64,000 nt of DNA, taken from assembly GCA_030407315.1 (NCBI GenBank), contig JALQPE010002008.1:1-64000 (forward strand). Direction: 5' to 3'. Within the stretch, counting starts at the first letter, position 1. Every line of letters starts with the position of its first letter. This document shows positions 46,056-58,200 of this stretch, piece by piece. The notes under the pieces are model-generated. The model had not been told where the DNA came from. It did no database searches and saw only the letters and a program-made list of their open reading frames with translations. Position numbers and translations under genes: made by a program. This stretch comes from Asparagopsis taxiformis (taxonomy: Eukaryota; Rhodophyta; Florideophyceae; Bonnemaisoniales; Bonnemaisoniaceae).

Positions 46056-47798
46056 GTAGCAAAGCGTGCCAGCACGCTACCATTACCGACAACTTCGCCC
46101 GCCCGAGTCGCCCAGTCTTCTCGAACCGGTTCGGCCGACAACGTGGCACCGCACGGAAACGGTAAGCCGCGACGTCCGACGAAATTTCGCCACGCTCTGC
46201 GCAATCGACATTTCACCGCTGAATGACCTGGAACTACTGTCGCACGCAATGAAGCGACGCCGCTCGCGAGCCGCGCACGCGTGCGCCCGACAAGTTGGAC
46301 ACGACTCGACGTTTGCCCACCGCGCTACCACCCGCGTCGACTACCCGCACGAAGGCACGCCACCCCGGACTAAGCTGCCTGAATCTCGACGCTTGGCAGC
46401 ACACGAAGGGGCCCTCACAGACGCTGGTCGGTCCGGCGTTGACACGCGTTGCGCGTGACGCCACTACCGCGAAAATACTGCGCCCCCTCGCTGACACTCA
46501 AGACGTTGCCCGCTAAGAAGTGTGATAAGCGCGAAAGCCCATTACGGACGTTGCGTCAATCTCGCTAAATAGACGCCACGCAATATTCGCCGCTTGCGTT
46601 TCGGTCGCCCTTCGTTCGCCACGCAACTATCCGCCGTTTACGCCCCGTAACGCTTAACGACCGTCTACCGCCACACGACCACTGCGCCACCGTGCTCGTT
46701 GGAATCACCGCGAACACGAACGGCCGCGTATCTCTGGATTCGTTGCGAGTTTGATCCCAACTAACACCCGACCTACTCCAGAAGCCGCGACATGCGTGGG
46801 ACCACGCGATGCGTTTTCGCGCGAAAAAAGGGGGAGCGACACTGGCGCTGGCGTGCGGGCTGGCCCGGCTATTTAGCAATTCAACTGTCCCACTCGAATT
46901 GGCCCATTGGAAAATTGCTACAAAAGGGGCGCCCGAATCGCGCCGCCGCCAAGCTGACCCCCGCGCCGTGACGAACTGTCCCCTACTACCGCCACCTGAT
47001 TGGACGACAACATACGCGAACTCCAGCGAGGCGCTCGAAGCTGGTGGAAGGACGCAGACCCCTGAACGCACGCAGCCCCCTACTGAGAATATAGTGGTGC
47101 CCACGTGCACGGCTCCCCTTCAACCCAAGCGTGGAGAATGAGGCTCGCTCCAAAAAGGGAAGAATGTGACCCCACCCGAGCCCCCTAGGTACCATTCGGC
47201 CGTCCGCTCTAGTTACGGGACAATAGACACGGTAGCAAACGGTCAACGCCGCTAGTAGGCAAACGAACCGGCGACGCGAACGACGAATGCGCAAAGCGAC
47301 ACGAATCGACGACGCGAAGCGGAAGCGAACAACGAATGCGCACGGAAGAATTAACCGGCGACGTTGGGAATTGCGTGTGACGAACCGATGAAGCGAACCC
47401 GCTACGACGAACTCGCACCGACGCGCTACCCATCAAGACTCCCTTCTTCTACCCCCACTCCAACCTTTTTCGCCTCGCAACGTATGCACACCACCCCCGG
47501 CGCGCACGACTAGACGCCGCCTGCCGCGTGCCCTCCGAACACCGACGTGGGCAGCGGGCAAATACGGTTTCAAGCAACGACACGCGCGCCCCATCGCGGA
47601 AACACCGGCTCATACATACATTTGACGGAGCCCGCGTTGCGCTGTCGCTCACTCAAAAGCTGCAGGAACCCTGGCGTTTCACAGCCGCAAGCGTGTCGGA
47701 CGGGAGGAACCCTGAATTACGAAGCGCTATGTGGAGATACAAACAAGGAGAGTTTATTTCAAAGAGGATGCAATGCGAGGAGGGAGATCGAATGATAG
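46056..47798. other. GC-rich stretch between D pol and the antisense ORF
   Basis: Nothing firmly supported. Short plus-strand ORFs (46066-46458 and 46809-47141) are Arg/Ala-rich without motifs. A purine tract (AAAAAGGGAAGAA, 47152-47164) followed by TGTGACCCC resembles a polypurine-tract/3'-LTR junction, but no matching LTR was found. Confidence 0.4.
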
Positions 47799-50636
47799 CT
47801 AAGACGGAGGCGCGCGCGTGTCGTCGTCTCGACGCGAGGCGCGGCTCGACGAACTGGCTGCCGCACCGCACGAACGAGCACGGCTTGAAGCCGTATCTAC
47901 CTGGTGACCGCGTCGCCGCTCGGAATTTAACACCCGAACGACGCGCCCGTCGTGTACGCCAATCCGAAGTGGAGGGATGCCCGTACGTCTCGTGCGACCC
48001 GCGGAACTCGCTGCTGCACGCGAACGCGTCATGGGACGCGCCCCGCCACGACCTGAACCAACGTTTCCCGTCACGCCACGCGTCGCCTCTGCGCGTAACC
48101 CGCTCTCCGACTGCGTCGCGCCAGTCGACTCCCTTTCGTCGACAGAACCCGCAGGAGAACGCTGCATGAAGTTGACTACGTCATTCAACGCCGAGCCCAT
48201 GCGATGAGCGCGCTCGATAGTTTCTTGAACCCGACGAACAGTCTCCCTCTCCCGAACGCGATACCCATCACGCACAGCGGTGATTCGAGCAGCCAACCGA
48301 CTCCTCTCCGCCTCCAAGTTAGACTCGACTTCAGCCAACGCGCGCTGCGCAGCCTCCTGCGCTGAACCGGCGGAATCGTAACGAGACTGGAGGGCCGCCA
48401 TCGCTTCGCGACCATCTTCGACCTCCTTCTTTTGCGTAGCCGCACGACTTTGCATTACGCCGATATCCTTATGCATGCGCTCGATTCGCACGGCATCTTC
48501 GTCGACCTTACGCTTCAATGCGGCCTCGCGAGCCTCGGATTCGGCTAGAGCTTCGCGAGTCTCACGCAAGAATGACACGGCCTCGTCGCGCGCCTCGTTC
48601 GCATCGTCGCGATCCTTAATCGCCTCGTCGCGGGCCTTTATAGCCACGTCAAGGCGTCCCAGGGCTTCGTCTCGAGCTTGGGCAACCGACGTTACACGCG
48701 AAAGCGCCTCATCGCGGTTTTGTTCAGCTGAAGAGATCTGTGCTTGCAAGTTGGCCGCGCCCGTCGAATCCGCTAACGCAACGGCGTCTTCGCCATCCAC
48801 CACCGCAGGCGCCTCCGCCTGGTCAATAACCGCGGCCGCGCTCGACGCCGCGACGCTACCAACCGCCGCGCTCGCGCTCGCACCACCCGAAGCGTTAGCG
48901 ATGTCTTGGCTCGGAATGGACTTCTTCAACTCCTGCAGTTCGTTATAAACTTTGACGTACTCCGCCCGCAGCGCCGCGTCCAACTGAGTAATGTCAACAG
49001 GAGGCCGAGGTGACTCGTAGAATAACGAATAGCGCCCGTCGCGGAAACGCCGGCGCTCGACGGCCAATAACGCGGCCATACCAAGGTACTGCGCGCACTC
49101 GCGCGAATTAGTTGCGCGCATCACATGCAACTCGTTGGAAGACAAGGCCGACAAGACGGCATCTACGGTGACGACGTCGCCCGCTTCTAGATGCGCGAAC
49201 GCGCCACGCGAAGGGTTGCGCGGCGACTTCAGTAGCAAGTGCGGAATTTCGGTATGACGATGAACCCCGAGCGAGCCGTGCGCCCAGTCTATCACGCCGC
49301 GTTCCGCGCTCCAGGGTAGCCACTGGCCACCTTCGTTAAAGTCCGCACCCGGGGCGACGTCGAAGACAGGCGTCTCGTCCGAAGGACATGCGCGATGCTC
49401 CATCAAAAGACTTTCCAAATGCGCAACCGAATACGTGCCGCCACGAACGACCGCCGCAGCGCCGACGCTCTCGATGCCAGCGACGAGTCGGTCGCTCAAG
49501 CGAACAATGCGGCGCTCAACGAACGTGACATGGAGCCACGCGCAAGCCACCATGACGACCCACTCGCTAAAGGCAACGGCCCAGAAATAAGAACGCGTCT
49601 CCACGGGGACGTCAAGGCCAAGAAGAACGGACGGCGCATAGTGGAAGACACAAGGCAAGGGAACAGATAACGATTCAGGCGCTTCCGGCCAGTCGCGCGG
49701 ATCGTAGCGCGGAAAGAAAGCACCAACGCGATCCTCGGGGAACTCGCGAAACTCCGCGTCGCGATACGTGACGAAGTAACCGGCGGAGCGACGCATGCGT
49801 AACTCGCGGCGCGCTTCGGAACGCATCCCCGCGTCGAAGAACCACGGCGCACTGACTTCTCCTTCCTGTTCGATGTCGTTCCAGGGGACACCACCGTCCA
49901 ACAAGAAGCCGGCGCTAGGCGCCGCCGCCCACGGGTCAAGATGCGCAAATTCGTCGTGACGCATCGTACGGAGCCGCGCCAGATGACGCACAAGCCGCTC
50001 GTCCGCTGCGTCCTCAAGGAAATAGGTGTCGCATGGAAGATTGGTGGGTACGGCTAAATCGCATAGTGCCGCTTCACGCCGCGCGTCCCACACGGCCTGT
50101 GCGTTTTTGTGGCCGGGCAACACCGCGTAGCGGTTGACGTCGGCAATACGCACCCATTGAAAACGCCGCGGGAAGTATTGAACACGGCCTAGCTCAGACC
50201 AAGTCGGTATCGCGCGCGGAAGAAAACGGAAGGCAGAAGGGTCTTCGTAGCGCGCACGCGGGACGACGGCGGATACGTGTTGCGCAGCAGAAGGAAGAGA
50301 AACAGAGGAAGGAGCAGGAATGGACCGCAAGGGCACGCCGACGTTCGTGCGACTCCCAGACGCGGATGCGGGAGTGGCAGTCACGTCCACTGTCGCGTCG
50401 ACACCGGGCGATGCGTCAGCGCCGTCCGTATTATGCGCACTCGCCGTCGCGGCAACCGGAGCGCTCGCGGATGACGCTTGAGCCATGGAAAGGTAAAACG
50501 GGCTCTCGGGGCTCGCAGGCGCAGGGGAAGCGAAGCGCGAAGCAGCAGACGGTGTGCGTAGCGGCGTCGCAGCGTCTTCGCCGGAAGGAATGCTGGCCCG
50601 CACCCAGCTCGTAAGGGTATCACCATCGTGCGCCAT
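47799..50636 (-). CDS. antisense accessory ORF beside element D, unknown function
   Basis: Open frame of about 945 codons starting MAHDGDTLTSW. Plan: Ala/Ser/Pro-rich N-terminus (to about 150); a central region rich in Trp, Arg and Tyr (FPRRFQWVRIADVNRY, PCVFHYAPSVLLGLDVP) to about 540; the block VDAVLSALSSNEL; then an Ala-rich linker, a long coiled coil (residues about 650-830, KARDEAIKDRDDANEARDEA) and a basic C-terminus. This is the layout of the antisense ORFs of elements A and C, and the block resembles VDILRGELSSREL there. Sequence identity is otherwise low, so common origin is likely but not proven. The frame is intact, suggesting recent activity. No known domain recognised. Confidence 0.7.
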   Translation of the reverse strand: MAHDGDTLTSWVRASIPSGEDAATPLRTPSAASRFASPAPASPESPFYLSMAQASSASAPVAATASAHNTDGADASPGVDATVDVTATPASASGSRTNVGVPLRSIPAPSSVSLPSAAQHVSAVVPRARYEDPSAFRFLPRAIPTWSELGRVQYFPRRFQWVRIADVNRYAVLPGHKNAQAVWDARREAALCDLAVPTNLPCDTYFLEDAADERLVRHLARLRTMRHDEFAHLDPWAAAPSAGFLLDGGVPWNDIEQEGEVSAPWFFDAGMRSEARRELRMRRSAGYFVTYRDAEFREFPEDRVGAFFPRYDPRDWPEAPESLSVPLPCVFHYAPSVLLGLDVPVETRSYFWAVAFSEWVVMVACAWLHVTFVERRIVRLSDRLVAGIESVGAAAVVRGGTYSVAHLESLLMEHRACPSDETPVFDVAPGADFNEGGQWLPWSAERGVIDWAHGSLGVHRHTEIPHLLLKSPRNPSRGAFAHLEAGDVVTVDAVLSALSSNELHVMRATNSRECAQYLGMAALLAVERRRFRDGRYSLFYESPRPPVDITQLDAALRAEYVKVYNELQELKKSIPSQDIANASGGASASAAVGSVAASSAAAVIDQAEAPAVVDGEDAVALADSTGAANLQAQISSAEQNRDEALSRVTSVAQARDEALGRLDVAIKARDEAIKDRDDANEARDEAVSFLRETREALAESEAREAALKRKVDEDAVRIERMHKDIGVMQSRAATQKKEVEDGREAMAALQSRYDSAGSAQEAAQRALAEVESNLEAERSRLAARITAVRDGYRVRERETVRRVQETIERAHRMGSALNDVVNFMQRSPAGSVDERESTGATQSESGLRAEATRGVTGNVGSGRGGARPMTRSRAAASSAGRTRRTGIPPLRIGVHDGRVVRVLNSERRRGHQVDTASSRARSCGAAASSSSRASRRDDDTRAPPS

Positions 50637-52626
50637 GGCGTGCGAGCGTGCGAATCGATGAGGAGAATGGCGAACGCGGGTGACAAGAGAGAAAGAAAGA
50701 AGGAGACGGAACAAAAGAGAAGAGGTTGTAGACGAAAAGAGTAGAGCGAAGGAAACGGAAGAGCACGTGAGGAGAGAGATGAAGCGCGAGGACGCGCTGT
50801 GATGTTAGTCGGGGGGAGTGTGATGCAATTTATGTTGCGAGTGCGCGCGCGGGTCGGAGCGATGCGTCGCGTTGAGTCTGCGTGCATCCGCGTTTAGTTA
50901 GTTAGTAAGCGAGCGTACGCGTGGTGATACAATTACGTGTCACGGCGCGCCTGCGCGAACGCGTGCGATTGCGAACCCGGCGCCACGTGTAGCGCCTTCT
51001 ACGAATTTCCCTTTATTTCCCCTTTTTGGTTTTTTTATGACGAAAGTCTTTTTCCCAAATATTTCCCTTTTTGCGTGCGAGCGAGCGGCCGCCGGCCGGC
51101 CACGTAAGGACAGCCTGTCCTTTAGTAGTTAGCTATTAATGGTCGTTCAGCTTCGCACCTTACCAATAAACAGCCAGCATCTTCGCAACTACGAGTTAAG
51201 CGTTTAGCGAATCGCGAGGACCGATTGCGTTGAAACGTTGCGTGCGGGTTGCTCACGATCGCCGACGTTCGCGTGCGCGCTGCGCATAAACCGATCGTCG
51301 AACCGCGTCGCACCGCGATAGCGCGCGTTGCGTCGCACGCCACTAGGCCAGGGATTTACGACCCCTGTGTGGATCGCGTTGTGCTCGAGTTTACTCGGTG
51401 ATCTCACCCTGAGACCACGGCTTGCGCCGGCCCGCGAATTCCGTGTTGCGATCGTTCCCTACGCGTTCCACCGTTGTACCACCCGATCGCCAGCGCGACC
51501 GAGCGACGCGCGAAACGCAAGTTCAACCAGCGCGTTACGGTTCACCTCGCCCTGACACGGTTGCAATTCTAGAACTCCCTTAGCGATCGCCATCCCGGCT
51601 GGTCCTACACTTGGCACCCTTCCGGTACCCGTTCGTCGCTGATCCAGCGTTTGCCTTTTGGCTTCCACCTGCTGTATCAGCATTATCCCTTACCACGCGC
51701 GACATGTGGCGCGCGTGCCCCTATATCAGGAGTTTTCGGCCTCTTGTGTACCACCGGACATGATCGTGTCGTTTCGCTCCCATCCTGCGGATCACAGTAA
51801 CCTCTTGACTATTCCGCCTGTGGCTACAGTGCGTGGCACAAGTCAGGCCTTACTCTTGCCGCTGTACCAGCGCCTCCGGCGTCGCCGTCTCGCTGTATCA
51901 GATTCTCCTCTGCCCTTTCAGAGTCTCTTCCCTGGACGTACCACCCGTGGTGGACATGCCTACTCACCCTTTTCCACCTACCAGGTACCCTCATCTGCTT
52001 GGTGGACCACCAATCTCGCTGGATCAGCTCCACTTCATTTCCCTCTCAACCGTTGTTCATTCCCCTCAACCACTAAGTGTCCGTTGACACCCGTTGTATC
52101 ACCCTCACACACTACCACTTCAGTGTACCACTGATCCTGTGTTTTCGCTATCCCTTCTCCCCTTTTAGGGTTGGCCTGACAAGCCAACCTCTCACCTTCA
52201 CAGCAGTATCACTTGAACCAAGATTCTCGACGTATCGTCTGTGTGGCCTTACAACCCACAGTCAAGCAGGCGACCCGCCTTAACTCTACCACCTCTACCC
52301 TGAGCATGAATACCGAGACAGGAGGGCTCGAACACCTCGCGGTGCTTATCCAAATCAGCATACTACCCTAATTCGAATCGACAGCTCGGGCATTTCACCA
52401 CACTGCCCCAGCTCGTTAGCTGTCTTCATTGCAAATTAATTTGCATTCGCCCCTTTCTGCAAGGCGCAGTGTCCCACAGCTTAGAAGCTTAGAAATTTAC
52501 TCTTGAATAAATTGAGAAGTTGTGCTGATCTATACGTCCTGAAATCTCATAGAAAATTCGAGCTCTAGAAAAGCTTTATTTTGACGTTGAAGTGAAGAGA
52601 AATGGATAACTAGAACCGAAGATATG
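50637..52626. other. no supported gene upstream of the D-side antisense ORF
   Basis: Purine-rich and GC-rich to about 51100, including a T-run (GGTTTTTTTATG). It is then pyrimidine-skewed to 52300. It may hold the promoter of the antisense ORF and a 3' LTR of element D, but I could match no LTR. The right end becomes AT-rich before the Copia LTR. Confidence 0.4.
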
Positions 52627-52753
52627 TGTCAGGATGCTAAATCAATGACAGCTGTCCTAAACAGCACGGTGGCCGACGACGTCGACCACAAGATATAAAC
52701 TAGAGATCACGGGAGAACAGAATAAAGAGTCAGGAAAGAATCATCCTCTAACA
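52627..52753 (+). repeat. candidate 5' LTR of the Copia element
   Basis: TGTCAGGATG... to ...CCTCTAACA, with ATATAAACT (TATA-like) near 52695. It is followed directly by GGTTATAGGCC as a possible primer-binding site, 55 bp before the gag start. The left edge is uncertain. Confidence 0.4.
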
Positions 52754-52807
52754 GGTTATAGGCCTTTTCGCCGCTCCACTGCCCAACGATCACCTCGCCC
52801 ATCCACG

Positions 52808-53829
52808 ATGGATCTCACACATTTACCGCAGCTAGAGCTCGACAACCACCACTTCTGGCTCCGCACCCTCCGAGCTGTGGCATCTAACCTCGAACTAGAC
52901 ATCCACCTCAACCCCTCCACAACGGCACCATCCGAATCGAACGCATTCGAAAAATTCAAACGCGATCAGGAAAAACTGACTCTACTCATCCTCTCCAGTC
53001 TCTCTAAACACATCCGCATTCACCTTTCCCCCCGCAACTCGAGCTCCCTCCACACCTCCTCGTACAAAACATCCTCCACTCTATCACCCAACTCACAGCT
53101 GCAGATCATCAACTCCTTGAAGCCCGTGCCCGCAATATTACACTTCAACATGACATGACAATCGACGAATACCTTGTCCAGCACGCCGACATGCGTATCA
53201 AGATGCGCAATGCTTCCTACCCAGGCATCGATGAAGAGGAGACAACCCTCCGATTCATGATAGACGGAATTCGCTCAAACCCCAATTACGCCGTCACCCA
53301 CGAGATACTTACACAAACCCCTCCATCCTCTATCTCAGAGCTCTCTACCCGTCTCCGCAAAGCACACGCCAATATAGAAGCTCGTGCAGCACACTATGCC
53401 ACAACATTCCCATCCCCGCACCCCCTACACTCCCCCCCTCCACGCATCCCACCCCGCTTTAGAAACACCAACCGCCCAGCTCAATGGTGCACATTCCACA
53501 AATCGCCCCATCACAGTGACCACCAATGCCGTGCCCAACAGAGGAATTCCACACGCAAGGTGAAGGCGAACTGCACCATTGCTCCGATCCACCCGCCACT
53601 CGCACCTCACCACCAGGAGCACCCAATCCACAATCTCCCCACAGTCAGAGAATCAGAGGGTACGTACTCCATCCTCGATTATGGCGCATTCCCTACGCAC
53701 GTCCGCTCCCCATCCCCTTCCATGCACCGCATAGCCAAACCCCTCTTCACCACAACTGCAGCTAACCAACATCACTCATGTCGGCCCCACACAGATTCAC
53801 TCCCCGATGCTCACGCTGAGGATCCCTGA
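52808..53829 (+). pseudogene. gag: Copia gag and start of protease (frameshifted)
   Basis: Starts MDLTHLPQLELDNHHFW, a Copia-type Gag N-terminus. A frame change in the C-run near 53030 leads to a second segment (MTIDEYLVQHADMRIKM) that continues the capsid domain to a zinc-binding motif CTFHKSPHHSDHQC near 53490. A protease-like block follows, ILDYGAFPTHV near 53680, where the usual D-S/T-G reads DYG. The frame is lost again near 53775. Confidence 0.7.
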
Positions 53830-54106
53830 TGCAGTAGTCGCGCCAGATATCCCACAGAACCTCATATCTGTACTCACGCTGGCTCAACAATACGGCGACA
53901 TCACGTTCACGGAAAAGCAAGCGTTCCTAACGCCTCGTGCAACGGGTAAGCCCATCCCTCTCGCTACTCTCCAAAATGGACTCTACGTAATGCCCAATAA
54001 ACTTCCTCTCCCACCCCATTTCCATACCGCCAGCACGAATAACTCCACCACCTCCAAAACATCCACCAAACCCATCGGATCGTCTAGATCTTCATCTACA
54101 TGCACG
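53807..54106 (+). pseudogene. pol: Copia pol, pre-integrase region (cut by element C)
   Basis: Encodes LRIPDAVVAPDIPQNLISV and a following strand-rich region ending LQNGLYVMPNK, the typical sequence between Copia protease and integrase. It overlaps the previous frame by a few codons (frameshift) and ends at the LTR of element C at 54107. Confidence 0.65.
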
Positions 54107-54779
54107 TGTAGCAGGTAGAAAATCCGCTAGAGCGGCAAACCACCCGACAGGTGTCCCGAGCCTCGGTAGAGGAAGTGGTAGAGCAGATGAACCTTATAGG
54201 TACCCAGCGGGTAGTCTCGTGAGAGAGAAGGGATCGCTACCCGGAGGGGGTTGTGCGATTATAGCGCTCACGCGAGATGCGTATTAATGGAGCAAGATGA
54301 CGTAATCCGTCGAGCTGTTGGCTAACCCTAAGGTTTTCCCGGAGAGGGGTTGAACAATAGGTATGCGAACACTGTTCCTGTGGGTCGTAATTCCACTTGA
54401 GTTTACGTTACTCTAGAAACCGTGCCTACTGGCTATTCCAGTGGCCGTTTTATACTAAGTCTACTGTAAGCTAGGGTTAGTGGTTAGGAATAAATATCCA
54501 GTTAGTGACCAATCAGAACCCAATTACTGGCGCTCGCCTACCCGCGAGGTCATTGCCAATAGGCTTACATGGCTGATCAGCCTAAGTTAAAATTTGCCCC
54601 TTGTGGGGTCTTGGCCGGGGCCGATAGGCCCGGGTGGGGTTATTTGTCAGCCTTAGCTGGTCCTAAGTATAGGAAACACGCCAGTTGGCTGGTGCCTTCT
54701 GATTGGCACATCCCGTAAGTGGGTACCCAATAGGGAAGCGACACGGCTCGATCAGCGAGGACCGCCAGGCGGTACGACA
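54107..54779 (-). repeat. 3' LTR of element C
   Basis: 673 bp, TGTAGCAGG to GTACGACA on the plus strand, the reverse complement of the element A LTR with scattered differences. The purine tract (seen here as CGGCCCCCTCC) follows at 54780. Confidence 0.9.
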
Positions 54780-55279
54780 CGGCCCCCTCCTGAGAGATTT
54801 GTCGTCCCGACAAAATTTGATCAAATAAAATTACAATTTTTGGCTGTGGCCGTTGCATTGTGCAATTCAAAATTTTCCCGCGCGCGGCGCGTGCACACTA
54901 AATGTGTTGTCCATCCGACTCTTCCCGAGTTCCGCCCGACCGTTTCCTATTGGAATCAATACCTGTTTCAGGTCCATCATCGCCCTAACGCAACACAGCG
55001 TATTCACCCCTTCGGTGTCCAACTGCGTCCACGCATTCGCGTCCTTTCCATTATCCCTCAAAGGGTTTTTGCGTCCATCTGCTAAATAATTAGCCGCGTG
55101 ATCGCACGAGCGGTGCCAATTCGAGGCTTGCATTCGCCGTTTCGGCCCATTGCCTCGCGATCCCCCTTCCTGGGTTGAATAGCGCAGCTCCCTCCCGGAG
55201 ACTTAAGCCAATAGGCCACTTGTTCGTCCCGCTTCAGGGTTTTTATCAACGTCCGTCATCGCCTCTACTGGCTTTTAGG
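54780..55279. other. leader of antisense ORF, element C
   Basis: Equivalent of 23972-24471 in element A, inverted. No ORF supported. It holds the polypurine tract at its left edge and presumably the promoter and 5' UTR of the antisense gene. Confidence 0.55.
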
Positions 55280-58200
55280 ATGACCCCTCGTGCTCCGATT
55301 CAATTCGAATCCTCTGAAGAGGAAGGAGACAATATGGGTTCGCCCAACCGTCCTACCACACGCTCCAGCGTTCGCCGTCCCACGACGCGCCACCAGGCTT
55401 CCTCCTCCCGCACCGGGGTTCCGCCTACACCGGCTAAGTCTTCGTCGACTTCAGCGCCACGCGTGCCGTCAGCCACCGCGGCTCAATCGCAAACGCGAAC
55501 GCGTTCGTCTGCCGCCAAAGGCACCGCTGATCCAGCGTCGCCTGCTGGCAAGGTTGTGAGTGCGCAAGCGCGTTCCGAAGAGACGGTCCCCCCTACCAGG
55601 GCAAGCGCACAAGAGCGCGACTCTGTTCCGGCTGAATCGCCTGCTTCCCCGAAGCCTTCCACCCCAGTGGCAAGTGTCAAACCGTCATCGGTTAATCCGC
55701 CATCACGCGAAGGTGAGTCATCGAAGGCCGCCGGCCCGTCCCCAAGGGGAGCCATGCCGGCCGACACCGAGGAGGTGATTGAAGTCGTCGCCGAGGGAGG
55801 CGCTACGCCCAGGCCAACAAGGCAGCCGAACGTCAGGCCTTCGCCAAGTTCGCGTCCGATTACTTCTCGTCCTTCCGCCCCGGCGGCTCGTACCTCTTCT
55901 GGTCATGACGCTTCAGCGAATCCCTATGAGGACTATGGCCGCCGCAACCAACAGATACTGGCGGACGCTCGAAAGCGTAGGGAAGAAGAATTGCGCCGCG
56001 AGGCTGCTCGAGCAGAAGCCGAGAAGGCTGCAGCCGAAAAGGCTAATGCTCAACCTGTCGAGAAGGTCATAGACCCATATGCCTCTACTGGCAGAGTTAC
56101 CCGAAGTGGGTCTGGTGCGGCTGCCGCCGATGCCTCTGTAGGCGTAAGACCATCGGGCACCGCCTTGGTTGACCCTTACGCGGTTGCGTCTGCTCCAGCA
56201 CCAGCTGTTCCGTCACACGACACTCCCCCTCGGGCACCTAAGCCGACTGCCAATTGGCGCTCCATGGGAGAATTTTACCCAGCCAATGCTGATGAACTGG
56301 TGGTATTCGATTCGCAAGCCTTGCCTTTCAGGCGTGAGCTCGCCGCTCCTTGGGAACACTACCCGTTTGCGCGACTCCCTCGTAGGGACTTTACGGATCG
56401 CCCGAGAAGCGAGTTACGTCGCGATATGCTTCTCATGAGCTCCCTCCGGGGTCAAAACCATCAGGTTCAAAACGAATGTTGGTCGGCGTATGCCCGTCTC
56501 CCCTCGAGTCGCCCTATGCGTCACTTCCGTGTCCCCCATACGCTATGCAGCGACAGGACTTTCCTGCTCCATCCCGGAGATGCGCTGTACGTCGAACGTA
56601 TGAATCGTCGCTTGTTCCAGGAAGGATCGTACCAAGGCTCCGTAGCGGATCTACCGATGGTTCGGTCACGCTGGTTTGCGTACCCTCCACGTCCCGATAC
56701 GGGTAGCTACGAGCATCATATGCGTTTGCACGCTAGGGTTACTTCCCGAAGGATGGGGCGTCAGGTGACGGCGAATGATTATCGCGTGTTCGCGCACCGT
56801 CATGGTAGCTCTGCTGAGCCGGTCACTAGACCCATGAAGGTAGCTAGGGAAGCTTTGGACCCGCTATGGGATGATCCCACTTGGGAAGGCAAGTCATCTC
56901 CACCGATGTGTTTGCCCGTTGCCGACCCTCCGTCGCTGGTGTATTTCCACAATTCCGCTCTTCGCGACGCGCCCGAATGGCGAATGGACAGGTTCCGATC
57001 GTACCTCGAGTTGGAGAGGGATATCCTTATAGGGATCGAGTTGGCTCGTACCGCCGAGACGCGGGGCTTTGTGCCGGTGATGGCGGAGGAACTCCTCAAT
57101 AGGGTGAGCAGTACTTGGTACGATATCCCGAAGGTTCCGGTGTCGGACGTGGTCCCCTATAGTCGGGAGTTACCTGGTTCGGTAGTGCGTCGGTTGCTGA
57201 AGGTGGCCCTTGGGGGTGATGATTATCCGCAGGAATTGGTCAGTACCAACATCACGGGAGTGGCACCGGAGAAGGTGGTTATCTACAGGACTGTTGACTT
57301 GCCGGTGAGGGCGTTACGTATTAACGTGTTAAACCATCGAGATGGTACAGTCGCAGAGCTGCCGCCTTATCGCAGAGATGGTGAGTTCACCGAAGATGGG
57401 TATTACGGCGTGGAGCCTGACAGGTATTCCGACGGTCACCCCGACTCTTACAAATATCAGCCTGTTGGCGAGGCATTTGTGCCGCGTCCGTGGTGGACGG
57501 CCGCCGAGGCGGGAGGCCCAGCTGGGCGTTCGCCTTACGCAGGACGGAGCTTCGCTCCTGTTGCTTCCTTACCACCCAGTGGTGCTGATGACTTGTACGA
57601 AAGTCAGGTCCCGATGACCGTCGCGCCTACCGCGCCAACCCCTCAGCCTACAGCTGCCCCTTCATCCCAAGTGGGTCCCGCCATGGAGGCGCTTCTGACA
57701 TCCGACCAAGGCTCTGAGCCATCCGTGAACGGTGATGATGTAGTCACGCGTCAGCCTCCTGCTGTTGATATCCTACGTGGGGAATTGTCGAGTCGCGAAT
57801 TGCTATCGATTCCGCATGTGCGGCGGTTGGCCGATGATCTCGGGGATGGTACGGTGGCTTCCGTTTTTGCCTCTGCCAATGGGCGTTACATCGTAAGATC
57901 CGCGTTGGATGGACTCGCATTGTCGTGCATCACGTTAGCTGCTCGCTATAAGCAAGGACGCGAACAGCGTAACATCGCCCGAGAGCGTCGCCGCACAGCG
58001 GATAGGGAGGTTGAGGCCGCACGCCTGGAGGCAGCAGAATTGCGAACCCGGGTTGGGGAATTAGAAGGTGAGTTGGAGGACGCTAGGCGTCTACTGCAGC
58101 AAGCAGTTATTCCCGAAGAGGGTGGCGAGGAGGCCGTTCAGCCTGGTTACTCGCGTCGTCGCGCTAGGTCTCCCGATGAGGGTCTTCCCGAACGCAACGT

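Larger units (their letters stand above)
52627..54106 (+). mobile_element. Ty1/Copia element, 5' part, interrupted by element C
   Basis: Short LTR, gag with zinc-binding motif, protease remnant and the pre-integrase region, all on the plus strand. It stops at 54106 where element C begins; the integrase/RT half would lie beyond element C, off the window. Two frameshifts (near 53030 in a C-run and near 53775) and an altered protease triplet show decay or sequencing error. Confidence 0.75.

Noticed and set aside
52300..52450. tRNA-like or SINE-like sequence on the minus strand (GTTCGAGCCC B-box-like motif)
   Set aside because: The T-arm does not pair, the spacing to any A box is too long, and no clover-leaf can be drawn.
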